Source: JAIQFL01 sp035295745 (GTDB lineage: Bacteria; Acidobacteriota; Terriglobia; Bryobacterales; Bryobacteraceae). Taken from it: 64,000 nt of DNA. Every line of letters starts with the position of its first letter. Position 1 is the first letter of the stretch. Below are positions 26,905-34,926 of the stretch, piece by piece. Under the pieces are notes generated by a model. That model was not told the DNA's origin. It did no database searches and worked only from the letters and a program-made list of their open reading frames with translations. The stretch covers positions 32,971-96,970 of the forward strand of contig DATGIL010000014.1 in assembly GCA_035295745.1 (NCBI GenBank), read 5' to 3'. Made by a program: the position numbers and the translations under genes.

Positions 26905-28536
26905 CTACTCCGCCTGACGATTCACCGTGAAGCTGTACAAGCTGTCGCCTGCCGCGACCAGCAGATACTGCTTGCCGTCGAGCAGATATGTAATCGGGCC
27001 CGCACTCGGAGCCGCCATCAGACCGGAGTGCCACAGAATCTTACCGTTCGCCGGATGGAACGCGATCAGATTCTGCCCGTTGCTGGTGAACAGCAGCTTG
27101 CCTGCCGTGGTCAGGATATGCGTCACGCCCGTGCCGCTCGGCCACTCGTGGCGCCATGCGATCTTCCCCGTCTTGTAGTCGATGGCCACCAGCGCACTGC
27201 CGTCGCTGCCGACACCGCTATCCAGGCCGCCCCAGCCCTCCGGCCGCTCGTCCGTGTCCGTCAGGTAGTACATGCTGTACGGCCGGTTGGTGCCGACGTA
27301 CAGCAGGCCAGTGTCGGGATCGAAACTCGGCGCCGGCCAATTGGTCGCCCCATTCGAGGATGGCGACACCAGCACTCCGTCGGTGGTCGGAAACTTGGCG
27401 GGATCGGGAATCGGCTGGCCTTTGGCGTCGATACCCTTCGCCCAATTCAAAGTGTCGATGAACGGTTGCGTGAGGACATTCTTTCCGGTCGCTCGATCGA
27501 GCACGAAGAAGTAGCCGTTGCGACTGGCTTGCGCCACGAGTTTGCGCGGCTTGCCATCGATCACTCCATCAAACATAACCGGAGTCTCCACTGCGTCCCA
27601 ATCGTGCGTGTCGTGCGGAGATGGTTGGAAGTACCACACGATCTTGCCGGTGTCGGGATTGATCGCGACGATCGAACAGGTGTACAAATTGTCGCCCTTG
27701 CGGCTCTTCTCGGCCATCACGGGGTTGGGATTGCCCGTGCCGACAATGTAGAGGTTCAGTTCCGGATCGTACGTCCCCGGCATCCATGCCTGGCCCGTGC
27801 CGTGCGCCGCGGCGTACTCGTTCGGCCATGTCTCGATGCCTGGCTCCCCCTTACGGGGGGTGGTCCACCACTTCCATTGCACGGCGCCCGTTTCCGGATC
27901 GTGCGATTCGAGGAAGCCTGGATTATCCAGGTGGTCGCCGCCGATCCCGACCAGAATGTGATTGCCCACCACCACCGGCGCGACCGTCGAGGTGTAGTCG
28001 AGTTTCGGATCGGCGATCTGCACCTTCCAGCGCTGCTTGCCGGTGCGCGCGTCGAGGCTCACCAGTTGGCTGTCGGGCGTCTCGAAATAGAGCCAGTTCC
28101 CGTACATGCCCACGCCGCGATTGCCGATGGTGCTGCCCGTGTTTGGCGGATATTGGTAATGCCAAAGTTCGCGGCCGGTGCGCGCATCCGCCGCCCAGAC
28201 GTTGTTAGGCGACGAGAAATACAGGATGCCGTTCACCATCAGGGGCGTCGATTTGATTTGGATGGGCGCTCCGCCGCCGCCCGCCTGCGCGCCGCCTCGC
28301 CCGCCACCGCCCCCTCCAGCGCTGAAGCGCGTGGCCCAGGCAAGCGAGAGTGTGTGAACGTTCGAGGAATTGATCTGCGTCAGAGGACTGAAGCGCCGGC
28401 CCGAATAGTCGCCGTTGTACGTGGGCCAGGCATCCGTCGGCTGTTTGAGCAATTCAGACGGATTGAGCGCCTGCCCAAACGCCGAAGCGGCAAGGAACGC
28501 CAGAGGGGTGGTGAAAAGGAGTCTAGCCAGGGTCAT
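26905..28536 (-). CDS. PQQ-dependent dehydrogenase-like quinoprotein
   Basis: 543 residues with a signal peptide (LLFTTPLAFLAASAFGQ). Beta-propeller repeats of the PQQ type recur (AADARTGRELWHYQYPP, SLDARTGKQRWKVQ, AINPDTGKIVWYFQPSPHDT, AIDYKTGKIAWRHEWPSG). HDTHDWDAVETPVMFDG matches the alcohol/glucose dehydrogenase class. A glycine-rich stretch (SAGGGGGGRGGAQAGGGG, about residues 72-89) interrupts the first blade. A periplasmic oxidase of alcohols or sugars is inferred. Its start overlaps the cytochrome stop (ATGA), so the cytochrome is the likely electron acceptor. Confidence 0.85.
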   Translation of the reverse strand: MTLARLLFTTPLAFLAASAFGQALNPSELLKQPTDAWPTYNGDYSGRRFSPLTQINSSNVHTLSLAWATRFSAGGGGGGRGGAQAGGGGAPIQIKSTPLMVNGILYFSSPNNVWAADARTGRELWHYQYPPNTGSTIGNRGVGMYGNWLYFETPDSQLVSLDARTGKQRWKVQIADPKLDYTSTVAPVVVGNHILVGIGGDHLDNPGFLESHDPETGAVQWKWWTTPRKGEPGIETWPNEYAAAHGTGQAWMPGTYDPELNLYIVGTGNPNPVMAEKSRKGDNLYTCSIVAINPDTGKIVWYFQPSPHDTHDWDAVETPVMFDGVIDGKPRKLVAQASRNGYFFVLDRATGKNVLTQPFIDTLNWAKGIDAKGQPIPDPAKFPTTDGVLVSPSSNGATNWPAPSFDPDTGLLYVGTNRPYSMYYLTDTDERPEGWGGLDSGVGSDGSALVAIDYKTGKIAWRHEWPSGTGVTHILTTAGKLLFTSNGQNLIAFHPANGKILWHSGLMAAPSAGPITYLLDGKQYLLVAAGDSLYSFTVNRQAE

Positions 28537-29420
28537 TTTAGGGTCACCAGATAGGCAGTAACGTTGTGAATGTCGGCGTCCGTGTACTTGTGAAGCAGAT
28601 CGGTATGCGCCTGCAAAGGGTCTTTGACCTCGACCTTCGGGGTGGCGCCTTCCCGATTGAACGAGTGGTAGTCACCGGCGGCATCGCGCAGCGAAACGTT
28701 GAAATCGTCGATGCGATCGAGCGCGCCGGAGACCACTTGGCCCGAGGGCAGCGTCACAGTGACCATGATGGCGCTTCGTGTGGACGGAGTGGCGCCGGCT
28801 CTACCGCCGCGAGGCGCTCCGCCGCGTCCACCGCGCGGTTGCAGCCACCGCGACTGCAAGGGAAAAGCATCGTAGCGGCTCCCGATGCCCTTCAGATCGC
28901 CCGTCACCGAGTGGCAGGAATTGCATTTGCCCGTGGAGTTGAAATACGCTTCGCCCTTCTTCGCATCGCCGGTGAGGACGTTGAGGAATTCGTATGTGGT
29001 GCGATGTCCCGCGGCATAGGTCTGCACGTGCAGCCACGCCACAATGTCGGCAATCTGCGGCTCGGACAAATTCATTTTCGGCATGCCTTGATCGGGACGC
29101 CCATCGCGAATCACCGGAGCGATCAGGATGCCCTTCTCGTCATCGAGCACCAGAACGGATCGGACGAGGTCGGGCGCGCCCGGTCCACCGCGGGCTGTCA
29201 CGCCGTGGCACCCCGCGCATTGCGTAGCGAAGACCTTGCCCCCGCGATCGACGGCCGCCGGATCTTCCTTAGAAGCGGCGATCGCCGCCGCCGTCGCGGC
29301 ACCAGCGCCACTGCCCCCTCCCCGAGTTACTCCCGCTCCGTTCACCGTGGGTTCCTGGGCAGTGGCAAGCGTTCCCAAAAGCAGCACCACCGGCAGACCC
29401 ATCCTCGACAGTTCCCGCAT
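28533..29420 (-). CDS. Di-heme-type cytochrome c, partner of the PQQ enzyme
   Basis: 295 residues. A signal peptide (MGLPVVLLLGTLATAQ) is followed by a heme site CAGCH near 70 (VFATQCAGCHGVTARGG) with a methionine ligand candidate in GMPKMNLSEPQI. A second CNSCH near 165 (GKCNSCHSVTGDLKG) lies in a different domain. After it comes an R/G-rich loop (QPRGGRGGAPRGGRAGATPS), then a beta segment (VTLPSGQVVSGALDRIDDF). ATG 29420 (the second of two adjacent ATGs after GGAGGG) is chosen. First gene of the operon; it would carry electrons from the quinoprotein to the respiratory chain. Confidence 0.83.
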   Translation of the reverse strand: MRELSRMGLPVVLLLGTLATAQEPTVNGAGVTRGGGSGAGAATAAAIAASKEDPAAVDRGGKVFATQCAGCHGVTARGGPGAPDLVRSVLVLDDEKGILIAPVIRDGRPDQGMPKMNLSEPQIADIVAWLHVQTYAAGHRTTYEFLNVLTGDAKKGEAYFNSTGKCNSCHSVTGDLKGIGSRYDAFPLQSRWLQPRGGRGGAPRGGRAGATPSTRSAIMVTVTLPSGQVVSGALDRIDDFNVSLRDAAGDYHSFNREGATPKVEVKDPLQAHTDLLHKYTDADIHNVTAYLVTLK

Positions 29421-29571
29421 CATCCCTCCGGAGCCAGTGTACTTTACTCGCGCGGCGTTCCGCACTCATAGATGGTCAGGTGCGGGACACGTTCCAGATC
29501 GAATTTCGCGCTCAGCGCTGCCTGGTCCTGCGTCGGACTGTACCGCATCGAACGCGGCATCTGTTTGCTAA

Positions 29572-29684
29572 GTACTTGTTTTCAGAAGTCCGCCTGCATA
29601 TCGCCAAATCGCTTGCTAACGCGCGCGGCTCGCAAGCGCACGTATCGCGCGAAGGTAGCTTACGAGCCGCGACCGTGAGGAAGC
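29572..29684 (+). repeat. Family-1 repeat, full copy with long flank
   Basis: The flank from GTACTTGTTTTCAGAAGTCC through TATCGCCAAA matches 17182-17219 closely. Left arm from 29610 (GCTTGCTAACGCGCGCGGCT), middle GCGCACGTATCGCGCGAAGG, right arm ending near 29684 (CCGCGACCGTGAGGAAGC). It is one of only two intergenic copies not in a convergent gap. Confidence 0.85.
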
Positions 29685-29713
29685 GTTGCCACCACGCCGC
29701 TAAAGCAGTCAAG

Positions 29714-29742
29714 GTCGCCTGCTGACGCGCGCGGCTCGTAAG
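29714..29742 (+). repeat. Family-1 left arm
   Basis: CGCCTGCTGACGCGCGCGGC continuing into TCGTAAGC. A lone left arm 30 bases after the full copy, as at 17341. Confidence 0.8.
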
Positions 29743-29780
29743 CACGCGCATTCGCCGAACGTATTCTACAGATTGCGGAC

Positions 29781-30164
29781 TCACGCAGGGTCCGCAAAAC
29801 AGACCTCGACGGAATCGCCATCCTGCAATCCGCACACATCCCTCAGCTTCACGTCAGTCGCGATCTCGATTATGCATTTGGAATGATGCCCGACCCCTTG
29901 CTCATTCGCATCCGTGCGCAGCAGAAAGGCGGGACGATCGAAAACACGGCACGGCACCATACTGACCGACACGCGTCCTCCATACTCGTGGGCCTCCAGG
30001 CGAATCACGTTGGGTGGCAGCGAATACGGCGCCGGCAATTCCAGATTGAGCGTGCCCGGATAGAGCCGCATACCCGTTTTCTGCAGGTAGAAATCGCTCA
30101 GCCGTTCGATCCACTGTCCGAAATCACCCAGGCCGCTCACCACTCGGCCGCACAGCCGCGACAT
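29781..30164 (-). CDS. CTP-dependent riboflavin kinase-like (DUF120, archaeal type)
   Basis: 127 residues from ATG 30164. GRVVSGLGDFGQW, the core motif MRLYPGTLNLELP and RTDANEQGVGHHSKCIIEIA with LRDVCGLQDGDSVEV follow the order seen in archaeal RibK/DUF120 proteins. In those enzymes the Thr and Asn of PGTLN help bind CTP or the metal; both are present. It would phosphorylate riboflavin to FMN using CTP, whereas bacteria normally use the ATP-dependent RibF. It could instead be a non-catalytic DUF120 domain. Divergent from the AraC-type regulator. Confidence 0.65.
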   Translation of the reverse strand: MSRLCGRVVSGLGDFGQWIERLSDFYLQKTGMRLYPGTLNLELPAPYSLPPNVIRLEAHEYGGRVSVSMVPCRVFDRPAFLLRTDANEQGVGHHSKCIIEIATDVKLRDVCGLQDGDSVEVCFADPA

Positions 30165-30231
30165 CCATCCAGAATACCGTGGGCCGCACTTGCGATCTTC
30201 CGGAACCGCTGACAGACTGGAGATAGAACCG

Positions 30232-31101
30232 ATGGCGAGGAACACCGCAGAGCCGCAGATCCTGGCGGAAGCGCGGACGACCGGGGGCACCGCCTTTCAG
30301 TTACGCAAAGATTCCAAGGGCGTGCTCGTCGTCCCGGGCCTGGAGACTGTCCTGGTCACCGTGCATCTCGGTGCGCCTGCCAGGATCGACTGCCGGCGCG
30401 ACGGCAAACGCTTTGCGGGAACCGCGGTGCACGGCGATATCGACATCATCCCCGCCAGGACGCCCGCCCGTTGGGAGATGCACGACGAGAATGACTCGTC
30501 GCTTCTCCTCAGCCTTCCCCAATCAGCACTGCGGAGCATCGTCATCGATACCGGCGCGGATCCCGACCGGCTTGAGATCCGCAACCGTTTTCAGGTCCGC
30601 GACCCGGAACTCGAAGCACTGCTGTGGGTAATCAAGCGGGAGATGGAGACGGGCTTCCGCTCGGGACCGCTCTATCTGGATGGACTTGCCTTGGCTGTCG
30701 CTTCCCGCATAGTGGCATGTCACAGCTCTCTGGCTCCGGCTCCGATGCCGCGGATCGAAGGCCTCGCTGGCAATAGCCTGAAGAAGGTGCTCTCGTTCAT
30801 CGAAGAGCATCTGCCGGAGAACCTTTCTCTCGAGCAGATCGCTTCCGCGGCAGGCATGGGCGTCTCCCATTTCAAGGCGCAATTCCGCAAGGCGGTGGGG
30901 ATGCCGGTGCATCGGTACGTAATCCGGCGCCGCGTGGAGCGTGCCCGTAGTTTGCTGCTCGAAGACGGCCTCTCCATGGCCGACGTCGCCCAAGCCTCAG
31001 GCTTCGCGCATCAGAGCCATATGGAACATATGCGCCGTGTCCTCGGCGCCGCGCCACGCACCATGCAACGCATGCTGGCGAAAACCACCGCGTTCCGCTG
31101 A
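30232..31101 (+). CDS. AraC family transcriptional regulator
   Basis: 289 residues. ATG 30232 has GGAG nine bases upstream and is preferred to a TTG at 30190. The C-terminal 100 residues are a double helix-turn-helix: LSLEQIASAAGMGVSHFKAQ, then LSMADVAQASGFAHQSHMEH and RRVLGAAPRTM. The N-terminal half is a cupin-like sensing domain without a motif I can assign. The HTH lacks the usual phenylalanine in the second recognition helix (QSHMEH instead of QSHF). It probably controls the hydrolase gene 74 bases downstream. Confidence 0.85.
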   Translation: MARNTAEPQILAEARTTGGTAFQLRKDSKGVLVVPGLETVLVTVHLGAPARIDCRRDGKRFAGTAVHGDIDIIPARTPARWEMHDENDSSLLLSLPQSALRSIVIDTGADPDRLEIRNRFQVRDPELEALLWVIKREMETGFRSGPLYLDGLALAVASRIVACHSSLAPAPMPRIEGLAGNSLKKVLSFIEEHLPENLSLEQIASAAGMGVSHFKAQFRKAVGMPVHRYVIRRRVERARSLLLEDGLSMADVAQASGFAHQSHMEHMRRVLGAAPRTMQRMLAKTTAFR

Positions 31102-31175
31102 TTTTTTCGGCCGATTGTGCTCAAACCCGTCCGAACGTGCGCGAATGGAAGGCCCGCGCTCGCGATACTGCTGGC

Positions 31176-32105
31176 ATGACCCGTAGAAATCTCTTCTTCA
31201 GTTCTGCCGTGGCTCTCGCCTCTGCGAAAACTCCGGAGCACCTGGATGCGGCATGGTATCGGCATAACCGGCGTTTCGCTTCCCTGCCCATGAGCCGGGT
31301 CGCCTACATCGACCACGGCAGCGGCCCCGTGGCGCTGTTTCTCCACGGATATCCGCTGAACAGCTACCAATGGCGCGGAGCCATCCAACAACTCCATACT
31401 TACCGCCGCTGCATCGCGCCCGACGTCATGGGAATGGGCTTCACAGAAACTCCCGAGGGGCAGTCCATCAAGCCGGAAAAGATGCTCGCGTCGCTTCTCG
31501 ATTTCCTGCATGCCGGTGCGGTCGATCTGGTGGCCAATGATTCGGGCGGCCTGGTCGCGCAGCTCTTCCTGGCGCGGCATCCCGAACGCGTGCGATCCCT
31601 CCTGCTCACCAATTGCGACGTGGACGAGAACAATCCGCCGGCCCAGTTCGTTCCGCTCATCGAACTGGCGAAACGCGGTCAGATGGTGGACCGCTTTATC
31701 GTGCCGCAACTCGCGAACAAGCAGTTGGCGCGTTCGAGCAAGGGGATCGGTGGAATCGCCTACAGCTTTCCCGATCAGCTTTCCGACGAAACCATCGAAG
31801 CCTATTTCCGTCCCCTGGTCGCCACGCCATTGAAGAAGTCGCAAGTGGACGCGTACGCCGTTGCGTTAGGCGAGAATGTGCTCGTCGCCGTGCGCGACCG
31901 CCTGGAGCAATGGAACGGACCCGTGCGTATGGTATGGGGGATGAAGGATACGCTCTTCGGAATCGAGTGGGCGGAATGGCTCGACCGGAAGCTCCCGGGT
32001 TCGCACGGAATCCGCCGGGTGGACGGAGCCAACCTGTTCTTCCCGGAGGAGATGCCCGATCTCATCGCGGAAGAGGCGCGGACCCTGTGGCGGGTGCTCC
32101 CTTAG
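31176..32105 (+). CDS. Alpha/beta-hydrolase with aspartate nucleophile elbow
   Basis: 309 residues from ATG 31176. The start MTRRNLFFSSAVALASA has a twin-Arg-like look and may be a signal. The oxyanion strand is LFLHGYPLNSYQW. The nucleophile elbow VANDSGGLVAQ puts Asp at the nucleophile position, as in haloalkane dehalogenases and epoxide hydrolases, but the halide-binding Trp that follows Asp in dehalogenases (HDWGG) is Ser here. The usual late catalytic histidine (GHF..EE.P) is replaced: the matching segment reads DGANLFFPEEMP. A working triad is therefore uncertain. It follows the AraC gene and may be its target. Confidence 0.75.
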   Translation: MTRRNLFFSSAVALASAKTPEHLDAAWYRHNRRFASLPMSRVAYIDHGSGPVALFLHGYPLNSYQWRGAIQQLHTYRRCIAPDVMGMGFTETPEGQSIKPEKMLASLLDFLHAGAVDLVANDSGGLVAQLFLARHPERVRSLLLTNCDVDENNPPAQFVPLIELAKRGQMVDRFIVPQLANKQLARSSKGIGGIAYSFPDQLSDETIEAYFRPLVATPLKKSQVDAYAVALGENVLVAVRDRLEQWNGPVRMVWGMKDTLFGIEWAEWLDRKLPGSHGIRRVDGANLFFPEEMPDLIAEEARTLWRVLP

Positions 32106-32205
32106 AGTCAGTACTGGTCGCGCGCACCCCGATACCAATATTCCCAATCGACTTGCATCGATCTCTGCATTACGGCCTACGAGGGCTGAAACGGAGGAAG
32201 ATCGC

Positions 32206-32904
32206 ATGTTCAAGATGCACCCTGCAGGTTGCAGCGCGCGGCACTACACGCTGGGAGTGGTTGCCGCTATTGTTGTCTTGCAGTGTCCAACGCGCCTGGC
32301 CGCGAATGTACTCTACTTTTCCGGTGACTTGCGGACCAACGCGACGATAACCGATTGCGGGACTGGCTGCACTCTGGGTCCGTCGAACACCGATAGCGAC
32401 TACGCGCAATGGGCCGCCGTGGTGAATACGTTCACCGTGGTGGCGCCCACCACGATGGAAGCCGTCACTTACAGCTATGGAGGAGGAACCAGCCTGACTG
32501 GTGTGAGCGTCCCGTCTGGCGGGCTGGAGCCTTACCTGAGCCTGTTCGATCCCAGCGGTAATTTTCTTGCTTCCACCTTCTTCGGAACCACCTGCCCGCC
32601 CGGGGCAAACTCCGTTGGCGGCAACTGCTTCGACGTTCTGCTGGATGGCGGCACACTTGCGCCCGGGACCTATCAGATTGCACTGACGGCATTTGAGAAT
32701 ATGTCACTGGCGGAGAACGATGGCAGCTTGAATCTCTCTGACGGATTCTCCGGCTTGGGCAATCTCGCGCAGGGAGAGAACTTGCAGTATGCGTTTGATG
32801 TAATTCTGCCGGGGAACGTGCCTGAACCGATTTCCACAGTTCTGCTCGGCGTCGGCTGCGGAATGCTGTTCCTGGGAAAACGCATCTCGCGGCGTACTCG
32901 ATGA
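32206..32904 (+). CDS. PEP-CTERM sorting-signal protein
   Basis: 232 residues. A hydrophobic N-terminal segment (YTLGVVAAIVVLQCPTRLAA) acts as a signal. The central beta-rich part contains DVLLDGGTLAPGTYQIALTA, a pattern I associate with the DVUA0089 type of PEP-CTERM proteins. The C-terminus is a textbook signal: VPEPISTVLLGVGCGMLFLG followed by KRISRRTR. Such proteins are processed by an exosortase linked to exopolysaccharide export; no exosortase is in this window. RBS GGAGGA precedes the ATG. Function of the body unknown. Confidence 0.85.
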   Translation: MFKMHPAGCSARHYTLGVVAAIVVLQCPTRLAANVLYFSGDLRTNATITDCGTGCTLGPSNTDSDYAQWAAVVNTFTVVAPTTMEAVTYSYGGGTSLTGVSVPSGGLEPYLSLFDPSGNFLASTFFGTTCPPGANSVGGNCFDVLLDGGTLAPGTYQIALTAFENMSLAENDGSLNLSDGFSGLGNLAQGENLQYAFDVILPGNVPEPISTVLLGVGCGMLFLGKRISRRTR

Positions 32905-32958
32905 GTTCAGTTCCCAAGACTTACTGATCCCACCAAATCAAATAACTGGAGGCTGGAA

Positions 32959-33444
32959 ATGAAGAACAGAATGCTGACTTTAGCTGGCGCATTGGCGCTT
33001 CTGACCGTACTCGGAAAGTTCTACGCTGTGCCCGCAATAGCCCAGATCAGGGCCGCGGTGATTAAGAACATCGACGAAAAAGGGCGTGTTCCTTACATGC
33101 AGAGCGGCGCTGTAGGTTGCGGCAGCCAGGGCTTGTGCGACCTGATCTTCCCGGCAGTACCCGCAAACAAACGGCTCGTCCTCGAACACGTAAGCGGCAA
33201 TTTCAACCCCAACCCGGGCGCCGGGATCAACGGTATATTTCTCGAGGGCGCCGGCGGATTCGCGGTGTTCTCTCTTCCAGGGAGCAGCATGGCCACCCCC
33301 GAAATCGTAGCGGTCAATCAGCCGGTGCTGGCATTCTTCGAAGCCGGGCAGACCCCATTTATCCGAGTCGCCTGGTCGTCGACAACCAACACCGGGGCCT
33401 TCACGGCGGTCGTTTCGGGGTACCTGGTCGATCTGACACAGTAG
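32959..33444 (+). CDS. Small secreted protein of unknown function
   Basis: 161 residues with a signal peptide (MLTLAGALALLTVLGKFYAVPAIA, roughly residues 5-28). The mature part is beta-rich with two cysteines close together (GCGSQGLCDLIFPAVP) and no enzyme motif. CTGGAGG precedes the ATG. It follows the PEP-CTERM gene by 54 bases. I do not recognise the family; similar short proteins occur near envelope genes in this group as an impression only. Confidence 0.6.
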   Translation: MKNRMLTLAGALALLTVLGKFYAVPAIAQIRAAVIKNIDEKGRVPYMQSGAVGCGSQGLCDLIFPAVPANKRLVLEHVSGNFNPNPGAGINGIFLEGAGGFAVFSLPGSSMATPEIVAVNQPVLAFFEAGQTPFIRVAWSSTTNTGAFTAVVSGYLVDLTQ

Positions 33445-33626
33445 ACCAGGCCGCCGGCCCCGCCCTGCGTTCGTTCACCGGTTTGTCCCCCTGTGCGCGA
33501 CATCCGGGAACCTTCGACCGACCCCGTGCGTATGGCCGGATAGCGCGTCCTTCAACTCACGAGCGCCGCGTTTGCGTCCGCCCCCAATGGGATGCTAACG
33601 TCAAGCCAGGGACGCAGGGTGATACG

Positions 33627-34925
33627 GTGACAGCGCCTAGTCCAGTTGAGACCCCGCAAGAAGAACAGGTAATCCAGGTCAGACGGGGGGTGAGCCGATG
33701 GGTCACCGCTCGTGAGGCATTCTGGATCGCTCTGGAGGCGCTTCGTTCGCACAAGTTGCGCTCCTTCCTGACGCTTCTCGGCGTGGTTGTAGCTACCACT
33801 ACCCTGATCGTCGTCATGTCGGTAGTCAACGGCATGAACGTTTACATCGCCGACCATATCGCCAACCTGGGCACCAATACCTTCGTCCTGCACCAGTTCC
33901 AGTGGGCGCAGGGGTTCGAAGAGATGATGAACTCGCGGCGCCGCAATCTGCCCATTCGCCTGGACGATTACGATTATCTCCGGGATAATCTGCAAGGCTA
34001 CCAGGCGATCGGCGCGATGGCGAATCTGCAGCCCAACCCCACGGCCCGATACAAGACGTACACCATCGACGAGATCACGGTGAACGCGATGACCCCCAGC
34101 TTCGTGGACATAGGCCGGGAGAAGGTGGAAAGTGGGCGCTACATTAATGATTCCGACTATCAGCACTCCGCCCGCGTTTGCGTGATCGGGCAGGACTTGG
34201 TGGAGAAGCTTTTCTCCAATGTCGATCCGCTGGGAAAAGAGATTTCCATCTCCGGCTTGCCCTTCCGTGTGGTCGGCGTGACCGAAAAAGTGGGCAGCAC
34301 CTTTGGACAGAGCGAGGACAACTTTGCGATTATTCCGCTCACGACGTTCCGCGCTATCTGGATGGCCCGTCCCGAGTTGCTGGTATTCGTCAAATCACCT
34401 GATGCTCCTCATATGACCGAGTTGGAAGATGAGGTGCGTGCCCTGATGCGGGCGCGCCACCACCTTCCCTACAAGGAGAGCGACAATTTCGGCATCAATG
34501 CCTCCGACACCATAATGGCGGTTTGGAAAGACCTCACCGGCACTATTTTTGCGGTGACCATCGGCCTCGTCGCCGTATTCATGGTGGTGGGCGGCATCGT
34601 CATCATGAATATTATGCTGGCGAGCGTCACCGAGCGAACCCAGGAGATCGGCATTCGCAAATCGGTCGGCGCCCGCCGGCGTGACATCCTGTGGCAGTTC
34701 GTGATTGAGAGCGGGGTCATCGCGACCATCGGCGGCGTGGCCGGAGTTCTCCTGGCTTTGATGATCGCCTGGCTGGTGAACCGCGTCTTCACCGCTGATG
34801 TCCCGGCTAGTGCGGTGATCTTGGGCGTTTCTCTTTCGGCCGCAGTGGGGCTGTTCTTCGGAATTTATCCCGCCACCAAGGCCGCCAAACTGGCGCCGAT
34901 CGAAGCGCTGAGAAGTGAGACCTGA
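33627..34925 (+). CDS. MacB-like ABC permease 1 (FtsX/MacB_PCD family)
   Basis: 432 residues. GTG 33627 with AGGG eight bases upstream is chosen. Membrane helix 1 is LRSFLTLLGVVVATTTLIVV near 45, followed by a periplasmic MacB_PCD domain (about 70-300), then three helices at the C-terminus including VFMVVGGIVIMNIMLASV. The cytoplasmic coupling segment TERTQEIGIRKSVGARRRDI is the classic MacB motif. It ends KLAPIEALRSET, typical of the family. The cognate ATPase and the membrane-fusion protein are not in this window. Next gene starts one base after its stop. Confidence 0.87.
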   Translation: MTAPSPVETPQEEQVIQVRRGVSRWVTAREAFWIALEALRSHKLRSFLTLLGVVVATTTLIVVMSVVNGMNVYIADHIANLGTNTFVLHQFQWAQGFEEMMNSRRRNLPIRLDDYDYLRDNLQGYQAIGAMANLQPNPTARYKTYTIDEITVNAMTPSFVDIGREKVESGRYINDSDYQHSARVCVIGQDLVEKLFSNVDPLGKEISISGLPFRVVGVTEKVGSTFGQSEDNFAIIPLTTFRAIWMARPELLVFVKSPDAPHMTELEDEVRALMRARHHLPYKESDNFGINASDTIMAVWKDLTGTIFAVTIGLVAVFMVVGGIVIMNIMLASVTERTQEIGIRKSVGARRRDILWQFVIESGVIATIGGVAGVLLALMIAWLVNRVFTADVPASAVILGVSLSAAVGLFFGIYPATKAAKLAPIEALRSET

Positions 34926-34926
34926 G

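Larger units (their letters stand above)
29421..29780. other. Intergenic region with family-1 repeats
   Basis: 360 bases between the cytochrome start and the 3' end of the riboflavin kinase-like gene, both on the minus strand. It holds two repeat units (29572-29684, 29714-29742). The cytochrome operon promoter must lie in the first part; I cannot point to it. Confidence 0.7.
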
